This document shows positions 48,067 through 58,020 of a stretch of 64,000 bases of DNA, piece by piece. Origin of the DNA: Opitutaceae bacterium (GTDB lineage Bacteria > Verrucomicrobiota > Verrucomicrobiia > Opitutales > Opitutaceae); the NCBI GenBank assembly GCA_027490995.1, contig JAIXWY010000008.1, positions 62,001 to 126,000 of the forward strand, given 5' to 3'. Each line of letters opens with the position of its first letter. Positions within the stretch are counted from its first letter, which is position 1. A model generated the notes under the pieces. That model searched no databases. It saw only the letters and a list, made by a program, of their open reading frames with translations, and was not told where the DNA came from. The position numbers and the translations under genes were made by a program.

Positions 48067-48957
48067 ATGCCGGCCGTGCTCTCCATTATCATCGTCGCCT
48101 ACCAGTCGCGGGGGGAGTTGCCCGCGTGTCTGGAGTCGATTCCTCGGGAAATCGGCGGGGAGGAGGTCGAGGTCTGCGTGATCGACAACAGCCGTGACGC
48201 CGATGGCACGCTGACGCTACTCCGGGCGGTTTATCCTTGGGTGAGGGCCATCACGCCAGAGACCAACCTCGGCTTTGGTCGGGCCAATAACCGGGGTCTG
48301 CACGCCACGCGGGGAGCGCTCGTTCTTTTCCTGAATCCCGACACGGTTCTGCGGCCTGGGGTCATCGAGGCCCTGATCGCGCGCCTGCGCCCGGAGCCTG
48401 GGATTGGCTTGATCTCACCGCGTCTGGAACTGGCCGACGGTACGATGGACCTCGCATGCCGGCGCGGGATCCCGAGCGTGTGGGACGGTTTTTGTCGCGC
48501 CGCTGGCCTGGCGCGGTGGTTTCCGCGCACACGATGGTTCTGTGGTTACAACCTCACGCACCTGCCTGAGCGCGAAACCTACGACGTGGGTGCGATCAAT
48601 GGTGCGTTCATGCTCGGGCCGCGCGACCTGATCACGCAACTCGGCGGCTTCGATGAGAGCTTCTTTATGTACGGTGACGACCTCGACCTGTGCTTGCGCG
48701 TGCGGCAGGCCGGTCGGCGAATCGTTTACGACGGTCGCTGGAGCATCGTGCACCTCAAGGGCCAGAGCGTGGACCGCGACTTCGAGCGGATGTCGGAGGC
48801 GATCTTCGATGCGAACCGCGAGGTGTTCCTGAAGCACTTCAATCCACGGCGCTCACGTTGGGTGGAGTGGCGCTACCGGATGGCTTTCGGCTTGTGGAAG
48901 TGGATTTCGCGTGGGCGCGCGCGGTGGAGTGGGAGGCGGCGCGTGCAGCCGCGCTGA
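48067..48957 (+). CDS. Glycosyltransferase family 2 (rhamnosyltransferase-like)
   Basis: The 296-residue GT2 has VLSIIIVAYQSRGELPACLESI, EVCVIDNSRDADGT, NLGFGRANNRGLHATRGALVLFLNPDTVL (GFGxANNxG and DPDT-like motif), and GAFMLGPRDLITQLGGFDESFFMYGDDLDLCLRVRQAG. This 'GFDExFFmYxeDxDLclR' block is the hallmark of rhamnosyltransferase-like GT2 enzymes. The C-terminal 50 residues are basic and amphipathic, suggesting membrane contact. The start at 48067 is 48 bases from the divergent GT2 gene, so the pair shares a promoter region. Confidence 0.92.
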   Translation: MPAVLSIIIVAYQSRGELPACLESIPREIGGEEVEVCVIDNSRDADGTLTLLRAVYPWVRAITPETNLGFGRANNRGLHATRGALVLFLNPDTVLRPGVIEALIARLRPEPGIGLISPRLELADGTMDLACRRGIPSVWDGFCRAAGLARWFPRTRWFCGYNLTHLPERETYDVGAINGAFMLGPRDLITQLGGFDESFFMYGDDLDLCLRVRQAGRRIVYDGRWSIVHLKGQSVDRDFERMSEAIFDANREVFLKHFNPRRSRWVEWRYRMAFGLWKWISRGRARWSGRRRVQPR

Positions 48958-49067
48958 GGCCGGGAGGCCGGCGGCTTCGCGTGTTGGTCGGGGTGCTTAC
49001 GCGCGCTGCGGCAGCATCCACGTCCGGGGCGCCGCTGGTCGTGATGGGGTTTCGCTTCGGACCGGTC

Positions 49068-50489
49068 CTACGCTGCGGGATTCTTCCAGCGAACCAACGT
49101 CAGCAGCAGGATTTGGACATCTCCGAGCAGCGACCAGTTTTCGATGTAGGCGATGTCATGCTGAATGCGGCGGACAAGATCGCCCTCGCCGCGCAATCCG
49201 TTCACCTGGGCCCAGCCGGTCAACCCGGGCTTCACCAAATGCCGGGGTAGGTAGTGGGGAATCTCCGAAGAGAGTCGCTCGACGTGTGCGGGACGCTCGG
49301 GCCGGGGACCGACGAGGCTCATGTCGCCCTTGAGCACGTTCCAGAATTGCGGGAGTTCGTCGAGGTTCCAGCGCCGCATCCAGGCGCCGATGCGCAGGAG
49401 GCGGGGATCGTTTGCCGGGGTGCTCTGGTGCAAGTGGTCTTGCGCCGCCGCTTCCGGATGCATGCTGCGCAACTTGTACAGCATGAAGGGTCGCTGGCGC
49501 GCGCCGACGCGCTGTTGCGCAAAGAGTGGGGATGCGCCCGGCGACTCGCGCCGGATGAGCAGACTCAGCACCAGGATCCACGGAAGGGAGAGAATCAACC
49601 CCGCCGTCGCGCCGCCGACGTCGCACAGCCGCTTCGCCAGTCGGTTCAGCGGGCGGTGGATCGCGAGGTCCTCGACGCCAAGAATGGGCACCCGTCCCAC
49701 CGTCTCGAGCCGCAGTCCGCTTGTCAGAATCTGGAACGAGGAGGGCACGACTTTCCAGTCGACGAAGCCGGCTTCGCAGGTTTCGAGGACGAATCGCAGG
49801 TCTGCAGGCGGCAGATCGGTCCGCGCGGCGATCACCGCATCGATGCGCTCTTCGCGCAGGACGCGGGGCAGGTTGCTGAGGTCTCCGAGTTCCGGGCAAT
49901 CTGCCGGACCCGGCCCGTCACCCGGCAGCCGGACCCAGCCCACCGGCCGCAGCGGATGCGTCGGGCTGCGCCGCAGGTCTGCGACGAGGGCGGCAGCCTC
50001 CGGGGTCCACCCCAGGACGATCGCGCGGCGCTGGAGTTGTTCCACCCGTCCCGGCCGCGTCATCCACGCGTAGACCGCGCTGCGCCACGCGCTCATGAAG
50101 GCCAGCACCGAAACGGTGGCGAGGATCACGAACCAGCGGGAGATCGGTGGCTCGAAGCGCAGCACGAGCGACAGGGCGAGGTACCCCGCGAGCCAGAGGA
50201 CGGTCCCGCGAAAGATCAGACCGAGCGAACGCAGCTTTCGCAGCAGCAGGCGTTCTGAATAAAGGTCCTGCTGCAGGTAGGCGGCGGTGAGAAACGCGGT
50301 GCCCAGCAGGAGCAGGGGAAGGTAATCGGCGAAGCGAGCGTCCGGTACGGGAATGCCGAACTGGCCCAAGGGCGAGGCGTAGCGAAGGATCCACGCGACG
50401 CAGAACGCCGCGAAGACGACGAGGACGTCACCCGCCAACAGTGCGAGCGGGAGCAGGGACCGGCGGCGATCCACGCTGCGGGGACTCAT
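49068..50489 (-). CDS. Polyprenyl-phosphate sugar-1-phosphate transferase (WbaP-like)
   Basis: The 473-residue protein has about four N-terminal membrane helices (SLLPLALLAGDVLVVFAAFCVAWILR onwards), a CoA-binding/NAD-like domain in the middle (AIVLGWTPEAAALVADL), a fifth hydrophobic segment (GGATAGLILSLPWILVLSLLI), and the catalytic transferase domain: PLFAQQRVGARQRPFMLYKLRSM, RIGAWMRRWNLDELPQFWNVLKGDMSLVGPRPE, and HLVKPGLTGWAQVNGLRG. These match the bacterial sugar transferase family that starts O-antigen or exopolysaccharide units on undecaprenyl phosphate. The start overlaps the stop of the O-antigen-ligase-like gene by 4 bases (ATGA). Confidence 0.92.
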   Translation of the reverse strand: MSPRSVDRRRSLLPLALLAGDVLVVFAAFCVAWILRYASPLGQFGIPVPDARFADYLPLLLLGTAFLTAAYLQQDLYSERLLLRKLRSLGLIFRGTVLWLAGYLALSLVLRFEPPISRWFVILATVSVLAFMSAWRSAVYAWMTRPGRVEQLQRRAIVLGWTPEAAALVADLRRSPTHPLRPVGWVRLPGDGPGPADCPELGDLSNLPRVLREERIDAVIAARTDLPPADLRFVLETCEAGFVDWKVVPSSFQILTSGLRLETVGRVPILGVEDLAIHRPLNRLAKRLCDVGGATAGLILSLPWILVLSLLIRRESPGASPLFAQQRVGARQRPFMLYKLRSMHPEAAAQDHLHQSTPANDPRLLRIGAWMRRWNLDELPQFWNVLKGDMSLVGPRPERPAHVERLSSEIPHYLPRHLVKPGLTGWAQVNGLRGEGDLVRRIQHDIAYIENWSLLGDVQILLLTLVRWKNPAA

Positions 50490-52660
50490 CGTGGCGCCTC
50501 CGGCGGGATCCCCGCCCACTCCAGTAACGTGTCGCCCCGCACCCAACCCGCCGCTGGGAGGCGCGACCGCGCGGGTTCCGGCAGGAGCACCGGATGCAGG
50601 GCCAACACATCGGCTGGAGGGCGCCCAGCCGGAAAGCCCATCAGCAGACCATAGCCCGGCCGGATGCGGTGGTAGGCGGAGCCGAACGCGACTTCCGCCG
50701 CAGCGACCGAGGACCACACGTCCAATATCCCCGCGACCGTGTCCGCGGAAAGTCTTCCGTTCGCCTTTCCTTCGGCGAGCCGCGTGCGCGCCTGGGCGTC
50801 GATATCCGGTGTGAGCGTCGCAAAGATCGCGTCGCGGAAGAGAGGAGAAAAGGCCTCGACCGGGGCGTTGATCCGCTCCACGGCGAAGGCGGTGATGGCG
50901 CCGGCCGCGTTGCCCTGCGCAGCGCGCGCGAGACCGAGCCCGAGGTATACGCCCACTCGGTGCGGCGCGAGGCGAGCCGCCGCGGCGAAGTGTCGCTCCG
51001 CGTCGACCGGCGACGCTGGGAGCCGCAGCCAGCCGAGGTTGTATTCGGCGTATTCAAGAAAGGGATTCTTGGTCAGCGAGGCCTGCAGGAGTTGTTCGGC
51101 CCGGGCCGGGCCTCCGGCCGGGGGTGCGACCGCAGCGCTGGGTGCCCGGGCCGCGAAGGGGAGTCCGGTGGCGAGGTAGCCCGCCTCCACGTGCAGGAGG
51201 TACGGCGCATCTGGTAAAGCCCGGCTGGCGGAGCGGATTTCGGTGAGGAAGCGGGCCGGATCTCCCGCCGCCACCGCGTCGAGCGATGCCGCATGGTGCC
51301 GCCGGGCGATCTGGTCCCTGATCACGTGCGGAAGCGTCAGCGCCAGCAGCGCGGCGCCCGCAAGGAGTGGCGGGCCCCAGCGCAGGCTTCGTTGGTCGCC
51401 GCTGGCGCGGCCTTCCCCGAGCAACGCGAGGAGTCCCGTGGCGAGGAGGCCGATTGCGGGTACGTCGAGGGAGTGATCAAAGAGGAAGAATGTGGCGCCG
51501 GCGGCGAGGCCGCCGGTCAGGGCCGCCGTCTCCGCGCGCGGCGCCGCGGAGCGCACCGCGGCGAAGGCGCGGGCACAGGCTCCGAAGAACACGAGCAGCG
51601 CTCCGGCGACCCCGAGGCCGCCCAGCGTGACCCACGCTTGCAGCGGCGACTGGTGCACTTGGAGGACGTTGTCGACCGTGCCACCCACACGGGCACGGAC
51701 AGACGGAAAAACGTGCGGCACCATCCCCGGTCCCCACCCGAGCCACGGCCGTTCGCGGCCGAGCAGAACGGCGGCCTGAGCCATGGCCGCACGCTGCGCA
51801 TTGCTCTCCCGGGCCTCCGGGGTCCAGCGTCCCTCAAGCACCCGGGCGCGCAGACGCGGATTGGCCGCCACGCCGAGCGCGAGCAGCAGTAGCACGCCCA
51901 CGATGATCCCCCCGCGCAGCCTTCGCGACATCGCGCCCAGCAAGGGAAGAGCCACCGCTCCGGCCGCGAGCGCACCGACCCCCGCGGCGAGGAGTCCGCC
52001 CCGACTGCCGCTGCCAACGAGGACCGCGACCCCCGCGGCGCTGCCCAGAACCGCCAGTCCTTTTCCGCCGGGGGAGGCAGCGACTCCGGCGGTTGCGAGG
52101 GCGCTGATCGCCAGCAGCGCGAACGCCGCCGTGTAGGTGCTGTGCCCGAAGGGTTGATCATTGCGCAGGCTCAGCGCCTGCGGCCAGCCCACTCCGGTGT
52201 CCGCGCGCGCGGACACCTGCGGCCACCAGGCAAACAGGCTGGCCACGAGGATTACCCCCGCCGCCACCGCCAGACTTCGCCGCACCCCCTCTCGACCTAC
52301 GACCGTGCAGAGCCAAAGCCAGGCGAACGGCGCAAGGCAGAGCGCCGCGACAGACCACGCCGCCGGCCCCGCGACGCCCGGCGCATCGCTCAGCGCCGCC
52401 GAAACTACGCTGGCGCCGGCAAGCAGCCACAGGCCGCTATCGAGCAGGCGCCCCAACCGCGCACCGCGCCACCACCCGACTGCTCCGACGATCGCCACTG
52501 CTCCCCAGCCAAGCGCCGAGACCAGCGACCATGGCCAGACGTACGGCAGCGATGCCGAGGGCGATACCACCGACTGCACCAGCCACGCGACTCCCAGCAC
52601 CACGAGGATCGGCAGCGCCGTTCGTCGGGTGAGGGATAAAGGAGAAGCAGCGGGTGCCAT
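50486..52660 (-). CDS. O-antigen ligase/polymerase-like membrane protein with TPR-like C-terminus
   Basis: The 724-residue protein has about ten to twelve hydrophobic segments in the first 480 residues, with VGSGSRGGLLAAGVGALAAG (the Wzy_C/WaaL 'SRG' motif region) and a periplasmic loop containing WLGWGPGMVPHVFPSVRA and NVLQVHQSPLQAWVTLGG, the usual place of the O-antigen ligase catalytic loop. From about residue 520 the sequence turns soluble and helical (YAEYNLGWLRLPASPVDAERHFAAAARLAPHRVGVYLGLGLARAAQGN), which reads as two or three TPR-like repeats. It probably polymerises or transfers polysaccharide units. The start at 52660 is favoured; upstream residues are non-family. Confidence 0.82.
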   Translation of the reverse strand: MAPAASPLSLTRRTALPILVVLGVAWLVQSVVSPSASLPYVWPWSLVSALGWGAVAIVGAVGWWRGARLGRLLDSGLWLLAGASVVSAALSDAPGVAGPAAWSVAALCLAPFAWLWLCTVVGREGVRRSLAVAAGVILVASLFAWWPQVSARADTGVGWPQALSLRNDQPFGHSTYTAAFALLAISALATAGVAASPGGKGLAVLGSAAGVAVLVGSGSRGGLLAAGVGALAAGAVALPLLGAMSRRLRGGIIVGVLLLLALGVAANPRLRARVLEGRWTPEARESNAQRAAMAQAAVLLGRERPWLGWGPGMVPHVFPSVRARVGGTVDNVLQVHQSPLQAWVTLGGLGVAGALLVFFGACARAFAAVRSAAPRAETAALTGGLAAGATFFLFDHSLDVPAIGLLATGLLALLGEGRASGDQRSLRWGPPLLAGAALLALTLPHVIRDQIARRHHAASLDAVAAGDPARFLTEIRSASRALPDAPYLLHVEAGYLATGLPFAARAPSAAVAPPAGGPARAEQLLQASLTKNPFLEYAEYNLGWLRLPASPVDAERHFAAAARLAPHRVGVYLGLGLARAAQGNAAGAITAFAVERINAPVEAFSPLFRDAIFATLTPDIDAQARTRLAEGKANGRLSADTVAGILDVWSSVAAAEVAFGSAYHRIRPGYGLLMGFPAGRPPADVLALHPVLLPEPARSRLPAAGWVRGDTLLEWAGIPPEAPR

Positions 52661-52761
52661 GGATACGGTCAAAACCGGCGCACCCGGACCCCCGCGCCGC
52701 ACCGGGCGGAAAGGCTGCGTGGACCTTGACGGCGCCGACCCAACATCGGCATCGTTACCCC

Positions 52762-53454
52762 ATGGCTGGAGCGGAACCGCGCGACCGAAGGAAATTCCTC
52801 GTCAAAGGGGGGATCGGCCTCGCCGTGCTCGCCGTGGCTGGCGTTCTCGTGCTGCGCGGATTCGATGTTAAATCCATGATTTTCAGCATCATGGAGACGA
52901 TCCGTCTGCTCGGTCCGGCGGCGTTTTTCACGGCGATGGCCCTCCTGCCTGCGGCGGGTTTTCCGTTGATGGCGTTCGCCCTAACGGCGGGACCGGCGTT
53001 TGGCGCGCAACTCGGGCTGGGAGGCGTACTGATGGGTTCCGCTGCGGCGATCACGGTCAATGTGGTGCTGACCTACTGGCTGGCGCGGCGGGCGTTGCGG
53101 CCCCTGCTGGCTTGGGCCTTGGGTCGGTTGGGTTACCGGATTCCGGTGGTCCCTCGGGCGGATCAATTTGAGATGACGCTGCTGGTACGGATCACACCTG
53201 GGCCTCCGTTCTTTGTGCAGAGTTACTTGCTCGGCCTGGCGGAGATTCCATTCCGGACGTACCTGCTGCCGTCGCTGTTGTTCCCGATGATCAACCTTAG
53301 CGGCGTCGTGATCTTCGGTGATGCGCTGATGCACGGCAAAGCGAAGGTGGCCGTGCTCGGCATTAGTCTGGTGGTCGCGGCGATTCTCGGAGTGCACCTC
53401 CTGCGGCGGCATTTGCGCCAGCGGCGTGAGCGGCAGGAGGCACCCACGGTATGA
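52762..53454 (+). CDS. TVP38/TMEM64-family (SNARE-associated domain) membrane protein
   Basis: The 230-residue membrane protein resembles the TVP38/TMEM64 branch of the DedA superfamily. It contains FFTAMALLPAAGFPLMAFALTAGPAFGAQLG, with a Gly/Pro-rich loop between helices, and a second VRITPGPPFFVQSYLLGLAEIPFRTYLL segment, the two half-helical re-entrant units of the family. It may move lipids or small solutes. The N-terminus is basic (MAGAEPRDRRKFLVKGG), and the tail is Arg-rich (RRHLRQRRERQEAPTV). Its stop overlaps the xseA start by 4 bases (ATGA). Confidence 0.82.
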   Translation: MAGAEPRDRRKFLVKGGIGLAVLAVAGVLVLRGFDVKSMIFSIMETIRLLGPAAFFTAMALLPAAGFPLMAFALTAGPAFGAQLGLGGVLMGSAAAITVNVVLTYWLARRALRPLLAWALGRLGYRIPVVPRADQFEMTLLVRITPGPPFFVQSYLLGLAEIPFRTYLLPSLLFPMINLSGVVIFGDALMHGKAKVAVLGISLVVAAILGVHLLRRHLRQRRERQEAPTV

Positions 53455-54806
53455 CGCTGCGTCGCGGTACCGAACGAGAGACCGGCGGCAGCGGCGCGCG
53501 GATCTCGTCCCGCAGTGCGCGCGGTGAAGACGCGTCCACCGACGACGGGGGGCCGGGCTCGGGCGTGATCAGCGTCGGCGAATTCACCCGTCGCGTGAAG
53601 ACCCTGCTGGAGGAGGGCCTGCCGGCGGGCTGGGTGCGCGGCGAAGTCTCGAACCTGAAGCAGCAAAGCAGCGGACACGTTTACTTTTCGCTGAAGGATG
53701 CAGCGGCGACGCTTTCGGCGGTGCTCTTCCGCGGAGATGCCGCGCGACAAAGTGTGGCCTTGCGCGACGGCCTGCAGGTCGTGGTGTATGGGCAGGTCAG
53801 CGTCTATGAACCGCGTGGGCAGTATCAGCTGATCGTGCGTGCGGTGGTGGAGGACGGCGTCGGTCGCCTCCAGCGCGAGTTTGAGGCGCTGAAGCGGCGC
53901 TTGGCGGACGAAGGACTGTTCGCGCCGGAGCGCAAGCGTCCGCTGCCGTCGATGCCGCGGACCATTGGATTCATCACTTCGCCGACGGGTGCGGCCGTGC
54001 AGGACTTCATTCAGATCCTGCGTCGCCGCGGTTGGCGGGGTCGGCTCGTGATCTTGCCGGCGAAAGTGCAGGGGGAGGGAGCGGCGGCGGAGATGGTGAC
54101 CATGCTTCGGGTAGCCGAGGAGCTTGGGATCTTTGATCTGCTCGTGATCGGTCGTGGCGGCGGTAGCTTGGAGGACCTGTGGGCCTTCAACGAGGAACCG
54201 CTGGTGCGGGCGGTGGCGGCATGCGGGGTGCCGATCATCTCGGCGGTGGGACACGAGATCGACGTCACCCTGTGCGACTTTGCGGCGGACCTGCGGGCGG
54301 AAACGCCGAGCGCGGCGGCCGAGCTGATTTCGAGCCGTTTCGTCGCCTGTGCGGAACGGGTGGCGCGGGCGGCCGACCTGCTGCAGCGCGGGGTGGCGGC
54401 GCGCGCGGAGGCCGCGCGGGGGCGGCTGGAGCATGCGGCCGCGCAGCTTCGCCTGCTGACCCCGGCGGCGCTCGTGGAGCGCGGCTATCTGCGGATCGAT
54501 GACCAGCGGAATCGGCTAGAGGCGGCGCTGTATCGCAGCGTTCGCGAGCGGCGGCATGCGCTGGCACGCGTCGCCGCGGAGCGGGAGCGTGTCTCGCCGG
54601 AGATGCGCATCCGGTTGGAGTCGCAGCGATTGCTCGGACTCTGGAAGCGGCTGGAGGCGGCGAGTCCGGTGTCGGTGTTGAATCGCGGTTTCGTGATCTT
54701 GCGTGACGACGCCGGCCGGCCGGTGATTCGGCGTCAGTCCCTGTCGTCAGGCGCCCGCGTATCAGCGGAATTCGCGGACGGGCGGACGTCGCTGACTGTA
54801 GAGTGA
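53451..54806 (+). CDS. xseA: Exodeoxyribonuclease VII large subunit
   Basis: The 451-residue protein has the N-terminal OB-fold (GWVRGEVSNLKQQSSGHVYFSLKD) and the catalytic domain with MPRTIGFITSPTGAAVQDFIQILRRR, VIGRGGGSLEDLWAFNEE and VISAVGHEIDVTLCDFAADLRAETPSAAAEL. These are the classic XseA motifs. The C-terminal helical part ends with LNRGFVILRD. The small subunit gene (xseB) normally lies next to it or nearby; none is seen here. The first 38 residues are a charged, non-conserved N-terminal extension. The start overlaps the previous gene's stop by 4 bases, which supports it. Confidence 0.94.
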   Translation: MTLRRGTERETGGSGARISSRSARGEDASTDDGGPGSGVISVGEFTRRVKTLLEEGLPAGWVRGEVSNLKQQSSGHVYFSLKDAAATLSAVLFRGDAARQSVALRDGLQVVVYGQVSVYEPRGQYQLIVRAVVEDGVGRLQREFEALKRRLADEGLFAPERKRPLPSMPRTIGFITSPTGAAVQDFIQILRRRGWRGRLVILPAKVQGEGAAAEMVTMLRVAEELGIFDLLVIGRGGGSLEDLWAFNEEPLVRAVAACGVPIISAVGHEIDVTLCDFAADLRAETPSAAAELISSRFVACAERVARAADLLQRGVAARAEAARGRLEHAAAQLRLLTPAALVERGYLRIDDQRNRLEAALYRSVRERRHALARVAAERERVSPEMRIRLESQRLLGLWKRLEAASPVSVLNRGFVILRDDAGRPVIRRQSLSSGARVSAEFADGRTSLTVE

Positions 54807-54965
54807 GCGAGAGAACTCTGGCCCACGTCGGCTGGCCTGTTGCCCGGGCCTACGCCGGTGCGGCGCAGGTCCGGCGGCTGCGGCGGGCTTGGGCGTGCGA
54901 CCGACGGCCCAGCGGGGCTGCGCTTGAGTGAGGGTTATCGCCGCCAGCGCGTCCCGCGGGCCCCG

Positions 54966-55583
54966 TTACGGGGTGGCGGGGCGGTTCTTCGCCAGCCAAG
55001 CCTCGTACTCGGCGCGTGGCATGAAGCGCAGCGAGGCGCTGTTGATGCAGTAGCGCAGGCCGGTCGGCGCGGGACCGTCGTCGAATACGTGGCCCAGGTG
55101 CGCGCCGTCGACGCTGCAATGCACTTCGATGCGGACCATACCGTGGCTGGTATCGCGGGCCTCGCCGATGAACGCGCGCTCGATTGGCTTGGTGAAGCTG
55201 GGCCAGCCGGTGCCGCTGTCGAATTTGTCGCGGGTGTCGAACAGCGGCGTGTCGGAGCAGACCGAGAAGTACACGCCATCGGCCTTGTTATTCCAATACT
55301 TGTTGCGGAACGGCGGCTCGGTGCCCTGTTCGCGGGTGACGCGGTATTGCTCCGGCGTCAGCATCTGGCGCCACTCTGCTTCGGTGCGTTGCACGCGCAT
55401 CTTGCCCATGTCGATCACGACATTTGAAGGCAGCCCGCAGGCGGAGATTTCACCGGGTTGACAGTCGAGTGCGTCCTTGGCCATGGGAGGGGGTTCCGTC
55501 GAAGACTTGGCGGGCTTTGCGCCCACCGCGAGGGCTGCGGCCACTCCAGTGACCGCAGCGAGGAAGAGGAGCCGGAGATTCAT
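54966..55583 (-). CDS. msrB: Exported peptide-methionine (R)-S-oxide reductase
   Basis: The 205-residue protein has a signal peptide ([21 protein letters not shown]) and an MsrB domain from about residue 65. Features are [46 protein letters not shown], and the catalytic Cys in [12 protein letters not shown]. The two CxxC zinc pairs of common MsrB are each missing one Cys here ([10 protein letters not shown] and [14 protein letters not shown]), so zinc is unlikely to be bound; zinc-free MsrB forms are known. It repairs R-methionine sulphoxide in exported proteins. The ATG ending at 55583 places the signal at the start; the gene follows the Gfo/Idh/MocA gene on the same strand after a 182-base gap. 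Confidence 0.9.
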   Translation of the reverse strand: MNLRLLFLAAVTGVAAALAVGAKPAKSSTEPPPMAKDALDCQPGEISACGLPSNVVIDMGKMRVQRTEAEWRQMLTPEQYRVTREQGTEPPFRNKYWNNKADGVYFSVCSDTPLFDTRDKFDSGTGWPSFTKPIERAFIGEARDTSHGMVRIEVHCSVDGAHLGHVFDDGPAPTGLRYCINSASLRFMPRAEYEAWLAKNRPATP

Positions 55584-55765
55584 GGGATCGAAGTCGAGAG
55601 ACGCTGGCAGGGTAGCGTGATCGGGCGGGAACGCAACCGGTGGCGGAAACCCCGTTGGTGCGGAGTGGAGGAGTGGCGTTGCGCGTCGGAACCCGGGGAT
55701 TCGGCAGCGCCGCTGTCGAAAGAGCGTACGCGCCCACCGGACGCGCACGCTCGCTTCGGATCGGA

Positions 55766-56923
55766 CTAGACCTTCGGAAACTTCACCCAACGCGCTCCGG
55801 CTTGGGCGCTCTTCACCAAGGTTTCGATGAAGGCCATTCCCTTGACGCCGTCGTCGATCGTTGGGAAATCGAGGTCTTTGGGCAGGGCCTTACCCTGGAC
55901 CTCGGCCGAGATCGCGCGGAACGCTTCCGCGTAGAGGTTCCCGAACGCCTCGAGGTAGCCCTCGGGATGTCCGGCCGGAATGCGGGTGGCCCGTTTGGCG
56001 GCGTCGCCGACGTAGCCGTTGCCGCGCCGCCAGAGTTGGGCCGGGCGGTCCGGGAATTTCACCCACAGCTCGTTCGGGTGTTCCTGGTGCCACTCGAGTC
56101 CGGCCTTCGTGCCGTAGACGCGGATGTTGAGGTTGTTCTCTTCGCCCACGGAAATCTGTGAGGCGTGGAGAATGCCCTTCGCACCGCCCTTGAAGCGGAG
56201 CAGCACGTTGCCGTCATCATCGAGTGCGCGGCCGGGCACGAACGTTGAGAGATCCGCACACAGCTCAGCGATGTCGAGCCCGGTGATGTAGTGCGCCAGA
56301 TTCTCCGCATGCGTGCCGATGTCGCCCATGCAACCGGCCGCTCCGCTGCGCTTCGGATCCGTGCGCCACGCCGCCTGCTTCTGACCGCTCGCTTCGAGAC
56401 GGTTGAAGAGCCAGCCTTGTGGGTACTCGACGACCACCTTGCGGATGTCTCCGAGTTCACCTGCCCGCACCATTGCCCGCGCCTGCTTGACCATCGCGTT
56501 GCCGGTGTAGTTGTGCGTCAGCACAAAGACCTTCTTCGTTTTCGCCACAACCTTCCGGAGCGCCTTCGCCTCCGCGAGGTTGAGCGTCACCGGCTTGTCG
56601 CAGACCACGTTGAAACCGGCCTCCAGGAACGCCTTGGCCGGTGGGAAGTGCTGGTGGTTCGGCGTGACGATGATGACGAAGTCGAGCCGGCGGTCGGCCG
56701 GCATCGCCTTCTCCTTCGCCGCCATCTCGAGGTAGCTACCGTAGACTCGGCTGGGATCGAGAAACAGGTCCGCTCCCGAGTCGCGTGAGCGTCCAGGGTC
56801 CGAGGAGAAGGCGCCAGCCACGAGCTCGGCGCGGCCATCCATGTTTGCGGCGATGCGGTGCACGGCGCCGATGAAGGCGCCACGACCGCCGCCGATCATG
56901 CCGAAACGAAGTTTGCGATTCAT
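55766..56923 (-). CDS. Gfo/Idh/MocA family oxidoreductase
   Basis: The 385-residue dehydrogenase has the NAD(P) motif [28 protein letters not shown] [16 protein letters not shown] (the 'EKP' loop with Lys of the catalytic region), and [22 protein letters not shown] with the catalytic-site His. A C-terminal alpha/beta domain follows ([18 protein letters not shown]). It oxidises or reduces a sugar or cyclitol. It is followed, on the same strand, by msrB and preceded 53 bases upstream by a TIM-barrel sugar isomerase gene, forming a sugar oxidation pair common in this group. Confidence 0.92.
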   Translation of the reverse strand: MNRKLRFGMIGGGRGAFIGAVHRIAANMDGRAELVAGAFSSDPGRSRDSGADLFLDPSRVYGSYLEMAAKEKAMPADRRLDFVIIVTPNHQHFPPAKAFLEAGFNVVCDKPVTLNLAEAKALRKVVAKTKKVFVLTHNYTGNAMVKQARAMVRAGELGDIRKVVVEYPQGWLFNRLEASGQKQAAWRTDPKRSGAAGCMGDIGTHAENLAHYITGLDIAELCADLSTFVPGRALDDDGNVLLRFKGGAKGILHASQISVGEENNLNIRVYGTKAGLEWHQEHPNELWVKFPDRPAQLWRRGNGYVGDAAKRATRIPAGHPEGYLEAFGNLYAEAFRAISAEVQGKALPKDLDFPTIDDGVKGMAFIETLVKSAQAGARWVKFPKV

Positions 56924-56976
56924 GCGATGAAGGAAGGGATGCAGGTACGTTGAGCGAGCGGGTGGGAAGCGCCGGA

Positions 56977-58020
56977 TCAGGCGTTCTTCTTGTCAAACGC
57001 CGCATCGAACGCGATCGCGCTCGAGGGGAAGTCGACCTTGCGGACGTACGCGGCTGCTTCGCGCGCGCCGTGCACGCGATCCATGCGAATGTCCTCCCAC
57101 TCGACCGACAAGGGACCTTGGTACTTGATGTCGTTCAGCGCGACGATGATGTCCTCGAAGCGGATATCACCGTGGCCGAGCGAGCGGAAATCCCAGAAAC
57201 GGCGCGCGTCGCCGAAGTCCGTGTGTCCGCCGAAAACACCGACGGTGCCGTCGCCGTGGCCCCACCAGACGTCCTTCATGTGGACATGGTAGATGCGGTC
57301 GGAAAACGTGCGGATGAACTTCACGTAGTCGACTCCCTGGTACCCGAGGTGCGAGGGATCGTAGTTGAAGCCGAAGCGGCGGTGGCCCTTGACGGCGGCG
57401 ATCGCCCGCTGGGCGGAGGCGATGTCGAAGGCGATCTCCGTCGGGTGCACCTCGAGGGCGAAGTTCACGTTGAGCTTCTCGTAGGCGTCGAGGATTGGAG
57501 TCCAGCGTTTCGCGAAGTCGACGAAGCCCTTTTCCCAGTGTGCCTGCGAGGTCGGCGGGAAGGCATAAATCGTGTGCCAGATGGAGGAGCCCGTGAAGCC
57601 ATTGACCACGGCGGGCGTTTTGTCGCCGGCCTTGCGGCCCGGCTTCGCATCCATGAAGGCGCGCGCGGCCTTGCCCGTGGCGATCATCTGCTTCGCGGCG
57701 CGCTTGCGCACTCCCTCCGGATCGCCGTCGCCCCAGATCGAGGGCGCTAGGATGGATTGGTGGCGCTCATCAATGAGATCGCACACCGCCTGTCCCACCA
57801 GGTGATTGGAGACCGCGAAGGCCGTCAGCCCATGGTCCAGCAGCAGCTGCCATTTGTCGCGGATGTAGGTCTTCGAGGAAAGCGCGGCGTCGACGTCGAA
57901 GTGGTCGCCCCAGCAGGCGAGCTCCACGCCATCGTAGCCCATGCTCTTGACGAGCGGGGCGAGCTTCTCGAGGGGCAGGTCGGCCCACTGGCCGGTGCAG
58001 AGTGTGACGGATCTTGGCAT
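56977..58020 (-). CDS. Sugar phosphate isomerase/epimerase-like TIM barrel
   Basis: The 347-residue xylose-isomerase-like protein has [20 protein letters not shown] near the N-terminus, [13 protein letters not shown] (metal-ligand Glu), [21 protein letters not shown] (Asp/His), VHMKDVWWG (His) and [11 protein letters not shown] (closing Glu). These are the metal-binding strands of the AP2 family. The large size (347 versus about 280) reflects loops between strands. Coupled with the Gfo/Idh/MocA gene 53 bases downstream, it probably isomerises a keto- or inositol-like sugar. The start at 58020 (MPRSVTLC) is clean, followed by a strong first strand. Confidence 0.9.
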   Translation of the reverse strand: MPRSVTLCTGQWADLPLEKLAPLVKSMGYDGVELACWGDHFDVDAALSSKTYIRDKWQLLLDHGLTAFAVSNHLVGQAVCDLIDERHQSILAPSIWGDGDPEGVRKRAAKQMIATGKAARAFMDAKPGRKAGDKTPAVVNGFTGSSIWHTIYAFPPTSQAHWEKGFVDFAKRWTPILDAYEKLNVNFALEVHPTEIAFDIASAQRAIAAVKGHRRFGFNYDPSHLGYQGVDYVKFIRTFSDRIYHVHMKDVWWGHGDGTVGVFGGHTDFGDARRFWDFRSLGHGDIRFEDIIVALNDIKYQGPLSVEWEDIRMDRVHGAREAAAYVRKVDFPSSAIAFDAAFDKKNA

